From Chroococcus sp. FPU101 (GTDB lineage: Bacteria; Cyanobacteriota; Cyanobacteriia; Cyanobacteriales; Microcystaceae): a stretch of 64,000 nucleotides of DNA. Every line of letters starts with the position of its first letter. The first letter of the stretch is position 1. Under the pieces are notes generated by a model, which was given only the letters and a program-made list of their open reading frames with translations, did no database searches and had not been told where the DNA came from. Below, piece by piece: positions 47,479 to 56,033 of this stretch. The DNA lies in contig NZ_BLJI01000008.1 in NCBI RefSeq assembly GCF_017312365.1, positions 1-64,000 on the forward strand, read 5' to 3'. The translations under genes and the position numbers were made by a program.

Positions 47479-49578
47479 ATGAAAGTGACTATCATGACTG
47501 ACAGCATTCCCTCTTTAGATGTTATCCTCAACTGTTGTCAAAGAAGTTCTGTAGGAAAACTTTTACCCAATGCTTTCTATGTCCACACTTGCGCTTTAAC
47601 GTCTCTCGACCCTATCTTACAAGAATATGAGCGTCGCGGGAGAGTTACAGAAATCACGCAAAAAGCCACTCTCGTCAAATTTAGTTTAGATAAACCCAAT
47701 ATCTCTTATTTATTCTACCCAGACTTCGATCAAGACCCTCATCCTAGTTTAACGCTGAGTATTGTTGTTGATCTCAACACTCTAGACTATAAAGAATGGA
47801 ACTATCAAGCATCCGATAACCCACCTATTTTGCATCGTAAAGAAACCTTTGTCACACCTGACTATCCTTTGTATCCAGAATTTGCCCATTTAACTCGTTT
47901 AGAAGTTACATTAGGACTTTTAGAACAGTCTCGCATGATTGGAACCCGCCAAGAATGGGAATACCGTCTTAAACGTTTAGGTATTGCGTTATTAGGGCAT
48001 TATTTAGTTTGTCCCCTTAATCTTCAGTATAATCGATCGGTGATTATTGATCGCCACAAAGCAGCAATTTTTCGTAAAAGTCTATCACGTCCTGTTCGTT
48101 TAGCATTAGAGTCAGGGTTATTTTCAGAACATACCACTTTTTTTGATTATGGTTGTGGATATGGGGGAGATATCGAACACATTTCCCAACAAGGTTATCA
48201 AAGTTCGGGATGGGATCCTTATTATTGTTCTAATAGTAATTGTCTTCCCGCAGATGTTGTTAATATAGGTTATGTGATTAATGTTATTGAAGATTCTAAA
48301 GAACGACGCGAAGCTTTAATCAAAGCATGGGAATTAACCCAAAGAGTTTTAATTGTTTCAGCACAAGTTTTAATTAATGATAGTAATCAGGGTTTGGTCG
48401 CTTATGGTGATGGAATTATTACCCGTCGAAATACGTTTCAAAAATATTACGAACAGGAAGAATTGAAAGTATATATCGATCAGGTTTTAAATGTAGATTC
48501 GATACCCGTTGCATTAGGAATTTATTTTGTATTCCGTGATTTGACACAAGCTGAAGCGTTTCGTCTGTCTCGTTTTCGTTCTCGTGCGACAACTCCTAAA
48601 GTTAAAATATTACTCAAACGTTTTGAAGATTATGAAGATTTACTTAAACCTTTAATGAATTTTTATACCGAACGAGGACGTTTACCCGTTTCAGGTGAAT
48701 TAGAAAATGAGTTAGAACTAAAAGCAGAATTTGGTGGTTTTAAACGTGCTTTTCAAGTCATCTCACAAGTCACACAACCCGAAGATTGGGAAATTATTTC
48801 CGAAAAACGTCGTCAAGATTTATTATTATATTTTGCTTTAAGTAAATTTAGTGATCGTCCTCAAGCAAAAGATTTAGATTTAATACGAAAAGAAGATATT
48901 AAAGCCTTATTTGGAGGATATCAGCAACTTTGCTTGATGGCAGATCTCATGTTAGCGAGTTTGCGGGATTTGAAGAAACTTTCTGATTTGTGTACTGCAA
49001 TTTCTATAGGTAAAAAATTTAAAAACTCATTAATCATTCATATTAGTGCTTTAGAAACTCTTCCGACTTTACTCAGATTATATGAAGGATGCGCGAGTGA
49101 AACGATTGGACGATTAGAAAAGGCAAATATTATTAAATTATCTTTCCGTCAAGCTAAAATTACTTATCTTTATTATCCTGATTTTGATTTAAATCCTCAT
49201 CCGACTTTACAAACCAGTATGGAAATTGATTTAAAAAGTTTACAAGTCCGTTATCGAGATTACTATGATGATGAGAATCCACCGATTTTACATGAAAAAG
49301 ATTGCTTAGTTTCTCCAGACTATCCCAATTATGAAAAGTTTGCTAAGTTAACTCAACAAGAACGAGACTGGGGACTGTTGGATGATTTAAAAGCCATTAG
49401 TCATCAAAAAGAATGGTTAAATTGTCTAGAGTCTCACTGTGCCATGATTAAAAACTATAAACTGTATTGGCGTAAAGATGCTGATTCTTATCAACTTCGA
49501 CTCTTGAAATCTCAAATCAATCAAAGAAAAAAGAAACCAATTAAAGATAACCATGTTCAGCGAGAAAACCTAGACTAA
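47479..49578 (+). CDS. Putative methyltransferase of the DNA-phosphorothioation-associated type, with a duplicated flanking domain
   Basis: The 699-residue protein has a SAM-dependent methyltransferase core at about 190-370 (RHKAAIFRKSLSRPVRLAL, TFFDYGCGYGGDIEHI, SSGWDPYYC). It resembles the putative methyltransferase often found near dnd genes. Residues about 35-165 and 520-650 are clearly two copies of one domain: YLFYPDFDQDPHPSL against YLYYPDFDLNPHPTL, and NPPILHRKETFVTPDYP against NPPILHEKDCLVSPDYP. No dndABCDE gene is in the window. It lies 118 bases after the fused restriction-modification gene and may belong to the same defence cluster. Its 3' end overlaps ribE on the other strand by 38 bases. 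The substrate is unknown. Confidence 0.75.
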   Translation: MKVTIMTDSIPSLDVILNCCQRSSVGKLLPNAFYVHTCALTSLDPILQEYERRGRVTEITQKATLVKFSLDKPNISYLFYPDFDQDPHPSLTLSIVVDLNTLDYKEWNYQASDNPPILHRKETFVTPDYPLYPEFAHLTRLEVTLGLLEQSRMIGTRQEWEYRLKRLGIALLGHYLVCPLNLQYNRSVIIDRHKAAIFRKSLSRPVRLALESGLFSEHTTFFDYGCGYGGDIEHISQQGYQSSGWDPYYCSNSNCLPADVVNIGYVINVIEDSKERREALIKAWELTQRVLIVSAQVLINDSNQGLVAYGDGIITRRNTFQKYYEQEELKVYIDQVLNVDSIPVALGIYFVFRDLTQAEAFRLSRFRSRATTPKVKILLKRFEDYEDLLKPLMNFYTERGRLPVSGELENELELKAEFGGFKRAFQVISQVTQPEDWEIISEKRRQDLLLYFALSKFSDRPQAKDLDLIRKEDIKALFGGYQQLCLMADLMLASLRDLKKLSDLCTAISIGKKFKNSLIIHISALETLPTLLRLYEGCASETIGRLEKANIIKLSFRQAKITYLYYPDFDLNPHPTLQTSMEIDLKSLQVRYRDYYDDENPPILHEKDCLVSPDYPNYEKFAKLTQQERDWGLLDDLKAISHQKEWLNCLESHCAMIKNYKLYWRKDADSYQLRLLKSQINQRKKKPIKDNHVQRENLD

Positions 49579-50218
49579 CATCTTCTGAATGAGATGGACT
49601 TCTGATTAATTTTTCGACATATTTACCTAATATATCCCCTTCTAAATTAACCCAATCACCTGTTTTAAGTGACGATAAATTCGTTTCTTGATATGTATGG
49701 GGAATAACAGAAACTTTAAACCAATTTCCGTATTGGTCACAATCAGCAACGGTTAAACTAATTCCATTAACTGCAATACTTCCTTTTGAGACAATATAAC
49801 GAGCAATAAATTTTTCCCATTCTTCAGTTAATGTTGATGGTGCAGTAAAAATCATTTCCCAAGATGTTTCAGTCGAAAAAGATTCTAATAGCGATCCTAC
49901 TCCATCAACATGACCCGTGACAAAATGACCCCCTATTTTACTCCCAACTCGTAAAGATGTTTCTACATTAACCGATTCTGCGCTCTCTAGACGTTTTTCT
50001 AAAGTTGTCCGCGATAGGGTTTCGGGTGAAGCAGTCGCAATAAACCCATCGAGTAAAATTTCTTCTACGGTTAAACACACTCCATCGACTGCCACACTAT
50101 CACCGATCGCTAAATCGGATAGTATAATAGAGTGTGCCGTTTCAGCGATCAGTACCATAAATCGATCTTGTTCAAAGGGTTTAAGTTTTCCAGTCGCTTG
50201 AATTAATCCTGTAAACAC
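49541..50218 (-). CDS. ribE: Riboflavin synthase, alpha subunit
   Basis: The 225-residue enzyme converts two 6,7-dimethyl-8-ribityllumazine molecules to riboflavin. It starts with the conserved MFTGLIQATG and consists of two related lumazine-binding barrels. The repeated motifs are DSVAVDGVCLTVEE in the first half and GSIAVNGISLTVAD in the second. GGHFVTGHVDGVG is also typical. The last 13 codons overlap the end of the methyltransferase gene on the other strand. No FMN riboswitch is apparent in the upstream 180 bases. Confidence 0.95.
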   Translation of the reverse strand: MFTGLIQATGKLKPFEQDRFMVLIAETAHSIILSDLAIGDSVAVDGVCLTVEEILLDGFIATASPETLSRTTLEKRLESAESVNVETSLRVGSKIGGHFVTGHVDGVGSLLESFSTETSWEMIFTAPSTLTEEWEKFIARYIVSKGSIAVNGISLTVADCDQYGNWFKVSVIPHTYQETNLSSLKTGDWVNLEGDILGKYVEKLIRSPSHSEDVSLGFLAEHGYL

Positions 50219-50452
50219 GATTTTTTTCTGAGAAAATAGTATAGAGTGACCCGACCTTCTAGAACAAGATAGATTTTTTCTGAAGTTCTTTGAAGATTTC
50301 TCTAATCCTAGGGCATACTGTGAGTGTAGCGTATCTGTGAACCGATCCTCACAGAGTCTTCTTAGACTGCTAGGATAGTCTTCAATGGTCGCCGCTAATT
50401 GTCTCCTTGTTCCTTCTATTCCCTTGGTGCTGATCCAACAAAGAGAGGCTGT

Positions 50453-50956
50453 ATGATCGAAATGAAAGTTGCTGGAATTGCTTTAGACGCGATGACTCGT
50501 AGTCCAATTGTTTTACTTAAAGATGGAACTGATCGCCGTGCTTTACCGATCTATATTGGACAAGATCAAGCTAAAGCAATTATAGGGGCATTAGAGCAAC
50601 AGAAACCCCCTCGCCCTTTAACTCATGATTTGATGGTTAATTTTTTTGAAGTTTGGGGCATGAAACTCGAAAAAATTATTATTCATTCATTACAAGATAA
50701 TACATTTTATGCGGTATTATGTTTAGCTCAAGGTGAAACTAAAAAAGAAATTGACTGTCGTCCCAGTGATGCGATCGCCATTGCTTTACGAACCGACAGC
50801 GCAATATGGGTGATGGAAGAAGTAATAGCTGATGCTTCAATACCAGTAGATAGAGACGCAGATGAAGAGGAACGAAAAGCGTTTCGTGATTTTGTCTCCA
50901 ATCTTAGCCCAGAAGAACTGATTAAACGAGCCAAGTTTAACCCAGAAAACGGTTAA
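50453..50956 (+). CDS. Bifunctional nuclease (BFN/DUF151) family protein
   Basis: The product is 167 residues from the ATG at 50453 (MIEMKVAGIALDAMTRSPIVLL); an in-frame ATG at 50399 would add 18 residues with no family match. An AAGAGAGG ribosome-binding site directly precedes 50453. Conserved motifs are LPIYIGQDQAKAI, RPLTHDLMVNFF, and DCRPSDAIAIALR. Members of the family were described in plants as having DNase and RNase activity; the bacterial role is unclear. The AKR gene starts one base after the stop, so the two are a tight operon. Confidence 0.9.
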   Translation: MIEMKVAGIALDAMTRSPIVLLKDGTDRRALPIYIGQDQAKAIIGALEQQKPPRPLTHDLMVNFFEVWGMKLEKIIIHSLQDNTFYAVLCLAQGETKKEIDCRPSDAIAIALRTDSAIWVMEEVIADASIPVDRDADEEERKAFRDFVSNLSPEELIKRAKFNPENG

Positions 50957-50957
50957 A

Positions 50958-52085
50958 ATGCAATATCGACGGTTTGGCAAAACGAATTTACAGTTATCGG
51001 TTTTTTCTTTAGGAACGATGCGCTGTTTAGAGTCTCAGTCTATTTTTGAGGAAACTTTAGCACAAGCGATCGCACTTGAAATTAATCATTTTGAAACTGC
51101 AAAAGGATACGGCAAAAGTGAAGATTATCTAGGAACTAGCTTAAAAAATTTATCGATTCCACGAGAAAAATATTATATCACCACGAAACTTTCACCAACG
51201 GCTGATCCGAAACAGATGACCCAGTGGATCGATGAATCTTTATCTCGTCTTAACTTAGATTATATTGATTGTCTGGCTTTACATGGTATTAATACTTGGG
51301 ATCATTTGAGTTGGATCACATCCGCTAATGGCTGTATAAACGCATTACAGCAAGCAAAACAAGCAGGAAAAGTCAATCATATCGGGTTTTCGACACACGG
51401 ATCTTTGGATCTCATTCTTGCTACTCTCGAAACCGACTTATTTGAATTTATTAATCTTCATTACTATTATTTCTTGCAGCGTAACTACCGCGCTATTGAA
51501 CTCGCATCAGAAAAAGATCTCGGAATTTTTATTATCTCACCTGCGGATAAAGGAGGCCGTCTTTATACACCTCCCGAAACGCTCTTGAAATTATGTGACC
51601 CCTTAACCCCGCTAGAATTTAACTATCGGTTTTTATTGAGCGATCGTCGTATTACTACCCTCAGCATCGGCCCTGCTACCCCTAAAGAACTCCTAGATCC
51701 CCTGCAAGTGGCTGATAATGTCTCCCCTCTCACAAATGAAGAAAAGACCATCCTAGAAAGCTTAGAAACGCATCTGGAGACCGTTTTAGGGAGTGAGCAA
51801 TGCCATCAATGTTATCAATGTTTACCCTGCCCTGAAGCGATTAATATTCCAGAGATTTTACGGCTACGAAATTTGGCTGTAGGTTATGAAATGACTGATT
51901 TTGCTCAATATCGCTATCGAATGTTTGAAAATGCGGGTCATTGGTTTGCGGGGAATAAAGGAAGTCGTTGTACAAAATGTGGTGAGTGTTTACCGCGTTG
52001 TCCCGAAAATTTAGATATACCTACTTTACTTTTTGATTCCCATCAGCGTCTAAATGGTGCATCTCGTCGTCGTTTGTGGGAATAA
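50958..52085 (+). CDS. Aldo/keto reductase with C-terminal ferredoxin-type Cys clusters
   Basis: The 375-residue protein has an AKR barrel in the first 275 residues (YRRFGKTNLQLSVFSLGTMR; FETAKGYGKSEDYLG with the catalytic Asp position replaced by Glu/Lys in this run; YIDCLALHGIN; VNHIGFSTHG). The C-terminus carries two Cys clusters (CHQCYQCLPCPEAINIP and CTKCGECLPRCPENLDIP), typical of 4Fe-4S binding. Such fused enzymes are common in cyanobacteria and are probably linked to ferredoxin or another redox partner rather than only NADPH. The substrate is unknown. It directly follows the BFN gene. Confidence 0.88.
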   Translation: MQYRRFGKTNLQLSVFSLGTMRCLESQSIFEETLAQAIALEINHFETAKGYGKSEDYLGTSLKNLSIPREKYYITTKLSPTADPKQMTQWIDESLSRLNLDYIDCLALHGINTWDHLSWITSANGCINALQQAKQAGKVNHIGFSTHGSLDLILATLETDLFEFINLHYYYFLQRNYRAIELASEKDLGIFIISPADKGGRLYTPPETLLKLCDPLTPLEFNYRFLLSDRRITTLSIGPATPKELLDPLQVADNVSPLTNEEKTILESLETHLETVLGSEQCHQCYQCLPCPEAINIPEILRLRNLAVGYEMTDFAQYRYRMFENAGHWFAGNKGSRCTKCGECLPRCPENLDIPTLLFDSHQRLNGASRRRLWE

Positions 52086-52091
52086 TAACAA

Positions 52092-52123
52092 AGGGTTAAA
52101 GTAAATATTTGTTCTTTAACCCT
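52092..52123. terminator. Hairpin between convergent AKR and HCP genes
   Basis: AGGGTTAAAG at 52092-52101 is mirrored exactly by CTTTAACCCT at 52114-52123. It lies between the two convergent stop codons and may serve both transcripts. Confidence 0.65.
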
Positions 52124-52144
52124 ATTCATTCAAGACTTAACAGA

Positions 52145-52588
52145 TTATTGACCAACTGCACTACGCATGAAGTTGATCCGTTCTTGGAAATCTAGCTGTT
52201 TGATTTTATCGGTAAACTCTTGGGTTTGGTCAGGTAATTTATAATCATCAGGTACTTGAATTACCGTTCCTTCTTCCATGCCACGCGCTATTAATAACCA
52301 GCTTTCCATTCTAGCACTGCTATCAAAAGCCTGATAAGCTTTTCCGATTTCATTATCCGCACCCTGAAGCATATCCCGTTGCGCTTGTAGTTGTTCTTCG
52401 GGGGATAAAACTTTAATTTGATCATAAAGCGTATTACCCATCGTTTCTACGGAAGTGGGAGGTGCGGGATTAAGTTCATCTTTAATGTCTAAATAACCAA
52501 ACCAGAGTAAAGCAAGTTGTGTATCGACATCATAACCTTGAAAGAGATCTAAAGCTTGCTGAGTTGTCGGATTAGCGGTGTAAGTCAT
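52145..52588 (-). CDS. Helical carotenoid protein (OCP N-terminal domain homolog)
   Basis: The protein is 147 residues from the ATG at 52588 (MTYTANPTTQQALDLF), which has an AAGGA ribosome-binding site; an upstream in-frame Met would add 12 residues. It aligns with the all-helical N-terminal domain of the orange carotenoid protein (TQLALLWFGYLDI; LSPEEQLQAQRDML; SWLLIARGMEEG). It has no NTF2-like C-terminal domain, so it is a stand-alone helical carotenoid protein. Such proteins bind a keto-carotenoid and either quench phycobilisomes or scavenge singlet oxygen, depending on clade; the clade here cannot be told by eye. No separate CTD homolog is adjacent. Confidence 0.9.
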   Translation of the reverse strand: MTYTANPTTQQALDLFQGYDVDTQLALLWFGYLDIKDELNPAPPTSVETMGNTLYDQIKVLSPEEQLQAQRDMLQGADNEIGKAYQAFDSSARMESWLLIARGMEEGTVIQVPDDYKLPDQTQEFTDKIKQLDFQERINFMRSAVGQ

Positions 52589-52757
52589 GAGATTTTCCTT
52601 GAGGTTTAACAGTTTTTTTGACACGACAAAGAAGTATTTTTTCTTCTCTTACACAACTTAACAACTGCTCTACTAGAAACAACCCGATAAAAGATAGATC
52701 TCTTATTTACTAAATTAGACCGATGTCACACGTGGGAAAAAGTATATGCTATTACAA

Positions 52758-52790
52758 AAAATTTTAGGGTTTGATGACAAACCCTAATTA
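52758..52790 (-). terminator. Rho-independent terminator of the SAM-methyltransferase gene
   Basis: TTAGGGTTTG at 52764-52773 pairs exactly with CAAACCCTAA at 52778-52787 around a 4-base loop. On the minus strand a T run follows. It starts just after the methyltransferase stop codon. Confidence 0.85.
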
Positions 52791-52793
52791 GAA

Positions 52794-53441
52794 TTAATCC
52801 TGTCGATAAGCAATCACCGCATAAAATGGATCAGCACCCCCCATCCCTAACATTTGGAGAATATTGGGAACAACTGAAGTACGGTTAATTACTTCGGGTT
52901 CACTAAAACCAGGAACCATCTGAAAATAGCTTTTAACCAATTCTACGCGACTGGTTTCGGTTCCATCGCGCCATGCTGCGATCGCTTTTTGATAAAACAT
53001 TCGGTTAGAAAAGCTTATAATAACCAGTCCACCTGGTTTTAAAATACGGTGAATTTCAGCAAAAATCGCTTCAGGATACTGGATATACTGCACCGAAACC
53101 GCATTCAAAACAGCATCGAAACTTTGGTCTGGATAGGGTAACTGAGGATTTTTGTTAAGATTTTGGATAATATAGTGGTTTAAACGCGGATTTTTTGCCA
53201 ATTCTTCCTCATTTAATCCGTGTCCCTCAACATGAGCAAATACTACATCATCAGGAAGATGCGACACCCAACTACTCATCATGTCTAAAATACGAGTATT
53301 AGGTTTGAGTCTTTCTCGATAGAGATTCGTCAGTTGATCGATAAATCCTTGATCAACATGAGTCACAAACCGAGGATAGGAATAAAATAAATCGTCTGTG
53401 GTGTCGTCTAACTTGGTGCGTTGTTCAGGTCGCAATAACAT
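52794..53441 (-). CDS. Class I SAM-dependent methyltransferase
   Basis: The protein is 215 residues if started at the ATG at 53441 (MLLRPEQRTKLDD), which I prefer because the family I remember begins that way. An upstream in-frame Met at 53510 would add 23 hydrophobic residues (LIIVKRIPLIHLFVML). The core has RILDMMSSWVSHLP (SAM site, unusual in lacking the GxGxG pattern), FDAVLNAVSVQYI and ILKPGGLVIISFSNRMF. The target is unknown. It is divergent from the small exported protein gene, with a palindrome in between. Confidence 0.82.
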   Translation of the reverse strand: MLLRPEQRTKLDDTTDDLFYSYPRFVTHVDQGFIDQLTNLYRERLKPNTRILDMMSSWVSHLPDDVVFAHVEGHGLNEEELAKNPRLNHYIIQNLNKNPQLPYPDQSFDAVLNAVSVQYIQYPEAIFAEIHRILKPGGLVIISFSNRMFYQKAIAAWRDGTETSRVELVKSYFQMVPGFSEPEVINRTSVVPNILQMLGMGGADPFYAVIAYRQD

Positions 53442-53538
53442 AACAAAAAGATGTATAAGAGGAATCCTTTTTACAATTATTAATAATTTGTTTGAGAAAT
53501 GGGGAGTCAAAAGACTGACTTTGTAGAATAGAAGAAAC

Positions 53539-53558
53539 TAGGACTTTCAAAAGTCCTA
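53539..53558. repeat. 20-bp palindrome in a divergent promoter region
   Basis: TAGGACTTT at 53539-53547 is mirrored by AAAGTCCTA at 53550-53558 with a 2-base centre. It lies between the start of the methyltransferase gene and that of the small exported protein gene. The symmetry and size fit an operator for a dimeric repressor. Confidence 0.5.
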
Positions 53559-53640
53559 TCGGTTTGGCTAAACCTTGTACAATGTTGACCAACAATCTCT
53601 CATTCACGGGTGACGACTTTTTAGTAACGGTATTATCTCT

Positions 53641-53982
53641 ATGAAAAACCTTAAAATTTATGTAATTGCAACTGTCTTTGTGCTGGTACTATTGGTTGGA
53701 ACAGGTGTTTTATTGACCAGTGGTAAAGCAGTCGGACAATCTCTTTTTGGAAAAAGCTTTGCAGAAAAAGAACTCAGAAATTATGTATCTTCCGTCATGA
53801 GACAACAACTCAATGGGGTTAGTTGTCAACCTGTTGATACAGATTCTAATGGCTATGTTTCCTGCGACTACACCACTGTAGCCGAACCAGAGACCACCCA
53901 TTCAATTGAGTGTTCAGCTTGGGGGTTAGATGGCTTCCTCAACCGAGGTTGCAAAGCCCGTTCAATTCTACCCGTTCGCTAA
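53641..53982 (+). CDS. Small exported protein of unknown function
   Basis: The 113-residue protein has an N-terminal membrane or signal segment (IYVIATVFVLVLLVGTGVLL at about 6-25). A short domain follows with four Cys (VSCQPVDTD, VSCDYTTV, IECSAWG, RGCKARS) that could form two disulfides outside the membrane. I recognise no family. The stop codon overlaps that of radA on the other strand in a 4-base CTAA. Confidence 0.7.
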   Translation: MKNLKIYVIATVFVLVLLVGTGVLLTSGKAVGQSLFGKSFAEKELRNYVSSVMRQQLNGVSCQPVDTDSNGYVSCDYTTVAEPETTHSIECSAWGLDGFLNRGCKARSILPVR

Positions 53983-55514
53983 TTATCTTCTGAAAAAGAT
54001 TGTTCATCTTCTTCATCTAACGCCATTCCCTCACTATAAGGACGTTGTTGCGGAATGGCGGCAATAATCGCATCAATCACTTTACCCACTGGGATGATCT
54101 CTAGTCCCGTATCATCGGGGTAAACTTGTCCTTTGGGGACGATCGCTCTTTTAAATCCCAGTTTGGCGGCTTCTTTTAAACGGAGTTCCATCTGGGAAAC
54201 GAGGCGAACTTGTCCCCCTAACCCGACTTCCCCGATTAAAACAGTACGGGGATCGACCACGCGATCCCGAAAACTGGCTACAACTGCGATCGCAATCCCT
54301 AAATCGGCGGCGGGTTCTTCCACTCCCAACCCCCCCGCAGAAGCGACATAAGCATCAAGTTTAGAAAGCGGAATGCCCACTCTTTTTTCTAAAACAGCGA
54401 GAATTTGTTGTAAACGGCTATAATCAACGCCTGTAGTGGAACGACGCGGCGAAGCGTAACTGGTGGGACTGACTAAGGCTTGTAATTCAACAACAATGGG
54501 GCGTGTACCTTCACAAGCTACAATGGTCGCGGTACCAGGTGAAGCATCATCCCGACTACCTAAGAATAACTCAGAAGGGTTGGTGACTTCGACTAAACCA
54601 TGGTCGACCATTTCAAAGATACCGATTTCATGGGTAGCCCCGAAACGGTTTTTTACTGAACGTAATAAACGATGGGAGGCATAACGATCGCCCTCAAAAT
54701 AGAGTACCGTATCAACTAAGTGTTCCAAAACGCGAGGCCCTGCGATCGCCCCTTCTTTTGTCACATGACCGACAATAAATAAGGTAATATTTTCCCGTTT
54801 AGCGACTTGCATCAAAGCTGAGGTACATTCTCTGACTTGGGAAACTGAACCGGGGGCAGAAGTGAGGGCTGCAAAATAAAGGGTTTGGATACTATCAATG
54901 ACGGCAACTTGGGGTTTGAGGGATTCGAGTTCGCGTAGGATTTCTTCTAAATCGGTTTCGGGTAAAACATAAAGATGATGATCAATATTCTGCGTTTCTA
55001 ATGTAGCCTGTTTCTTTTTGCCATTACCGTTCGTTTCTTCTTCGACAACTCCGACTCCTAAACGTTGGGCGCGTAATTTAATTTGTTGCCCTGATTCTTC
55101 GGCAGAAACATATAAAATTCTGGGTAAACGTTGGGCGAGTTGGTGGGCTGCTTGTAGTAGTAGTGTCGATTTTCCGATCCCCGGATCACCCCCAATGAGA
55201 ACCAATGAACCAGGGACAATTCCGCCCCCTAAAACTCGATCTAACTCAATATACCCTGAATTAAAGCGTGTTTGCTCAAGTTGCGTAATTTGGGAAAAAC
55301 GCTGAGAGATTCGAGGTTGTGCGGGGCCTTCGGTTTTCCCATGAGTACGGGTGTTTGACTGCCAACCCCCTCGATTGGTCAGGGGATTATTATTAGAAGA
55401 GAGCATCTGTTCTTCTAGAGTGCCATAAGTGCCACAATTGGGGCATTTTCCAAACCATTGAGGAGACTCGGCGGCGCAAGCTGTACAAATATAAATCGTG
55501 CGAGATTTCGCCAT
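53979..55514 (-). CDS. radA: DNA repair protein RadA (Sms)
   Basis: The 511-residue RecA-like ATPase helps branch migration in recombination. It has an N-terminal zinc finger (YICTACAAESPQWFGKCPNCGTYG), Walker A GGDPGIGKSTLLLQ, the RadA-specific KNRFG motif (SVKNRFGATHEIG) and a C-terminal Lon-like domain (VYVASAGGLGVEEPAADLG, IVPKGQVYPDD). Cyanobacterial members carry a variable loop, here around EEETNGNGKKKQ. It is convergent with the small exported protein gene. Confidence 0.96.
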   Translation of the reverse strand: MAKSRTIYICTACAAESPQWFGKCPNCGTYGTLEEQMLSSNNNPLTNRGGWQSNTRTHGKTEGPAQPRISQRFSQITQLEQTRFNSGYIELDRVLGGGIVPGSLVLIGGDPGIGKSTLLLQAAHQLAQRLPRILYVSAEESGQQIKLRAQRLGVGVVEEETNGNGKKKQATLETQNIDHHLYVLPETDLEEILRELESLKPQVAVIDSIQTLYFAALTSAPGSVSQVRECTSALMQVAKRENITLFIVGHVTKEGAIAGPRVLEHLVDTVLYFEGDRYASHRLLRSVKNRFGATHEIGIFEMVDHGLVEVTNPSELFLGSRDDASPGTATIVACEGTRPIVVELQALVSPTSYASPRRSTTGVDYSRLQQILAVLEKRVGIPLSKLDAYVASAGGLGVEEPAADLGIAIAVVASFRDRVVDPRTVLIGEVGLGGQVRLVSQMELRLKEAAKLGFKRAIVPKGQVYPDDTGLEIIPVGKVIDAIIAAIPQQRPYSEGMALDEEDEQSFSEDN

Positions 55515-56021
55515 ATTTTTCAGAAAAGTTGAAAAATTTTGATAATAGTACCGTTATTTGTCAAGCTTGAGCAATAAAGGTAAATTTTTTCATCATCTTT
55601 CTATTGTATCGAAAAGCTAGACACAAGTTGAGTGAACTAACCGCGCCAAAATAAACATTGACTGATTCCTCTAGGACTAATACTAAATCCGAGTTCGATT
55701 AGGGATTAAAATCGCTGTCTCAAACAATAAGTCGGATAAAACGTTCTTCCAATCTGGGTTTTAGACCGTTTTAATCAACTTCACCATCTTTAATGATTAG
55801 AAAATAAATTAAGAAGTTGTTGATGGCAACAACTGATATTCTGACACTAAATACTGCTTCCGTACCGCCTTGCCTCTCCTCAGCTTTTCCCAAGGCTTAG
55901 TCGTATTCCTAGCAACTTTAATAAAAGCCTAAGATTACGCTCTACGATAACGATAAAAGGATATTCTAGAAAGGTAAATCATAACTTAACTTCAAAAAGA
56001 GTAACTGTAATTCATTAAGGA
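55515..56021. other. Intergenic region between radA and rpaB
   Basis: This gap of about 500 bases separates divergent genes and should hold the rpaB promoter and leader. I see no supported gene. A hairpin with 8-bp arms lies at 55815-55834 (AGTTGTTG/CAACAACT). I looked for HLR1-type direct repeats, through which RpaB could control itself, and found no convincing copy by eye. Confidence 0.45.
55815..55834. repeat. Hairpin upstream of rpaB
   Basis: AGTTGTTG and CAACAACT pair exactly around ATGG. It lies about 190 bases before rpaB. No T run follows, so a terminator is unlikely. Confidence 0.45.
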
Positions 56022-56033
56022 GTGTTGAGTAAC

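Noticed and set aside
50219-50452. FMN riboswitch upstream of ribE
   Set aside because: I could not find the conserved FMN-element segments in the bases before ribE; the short inverted repeats there are not specific.
55815-55900. 25-codon ORF starting in the rpaB upstream region
   Set aside because: It has no ribosome-binding site or recognisable features and its length is expected by chance.
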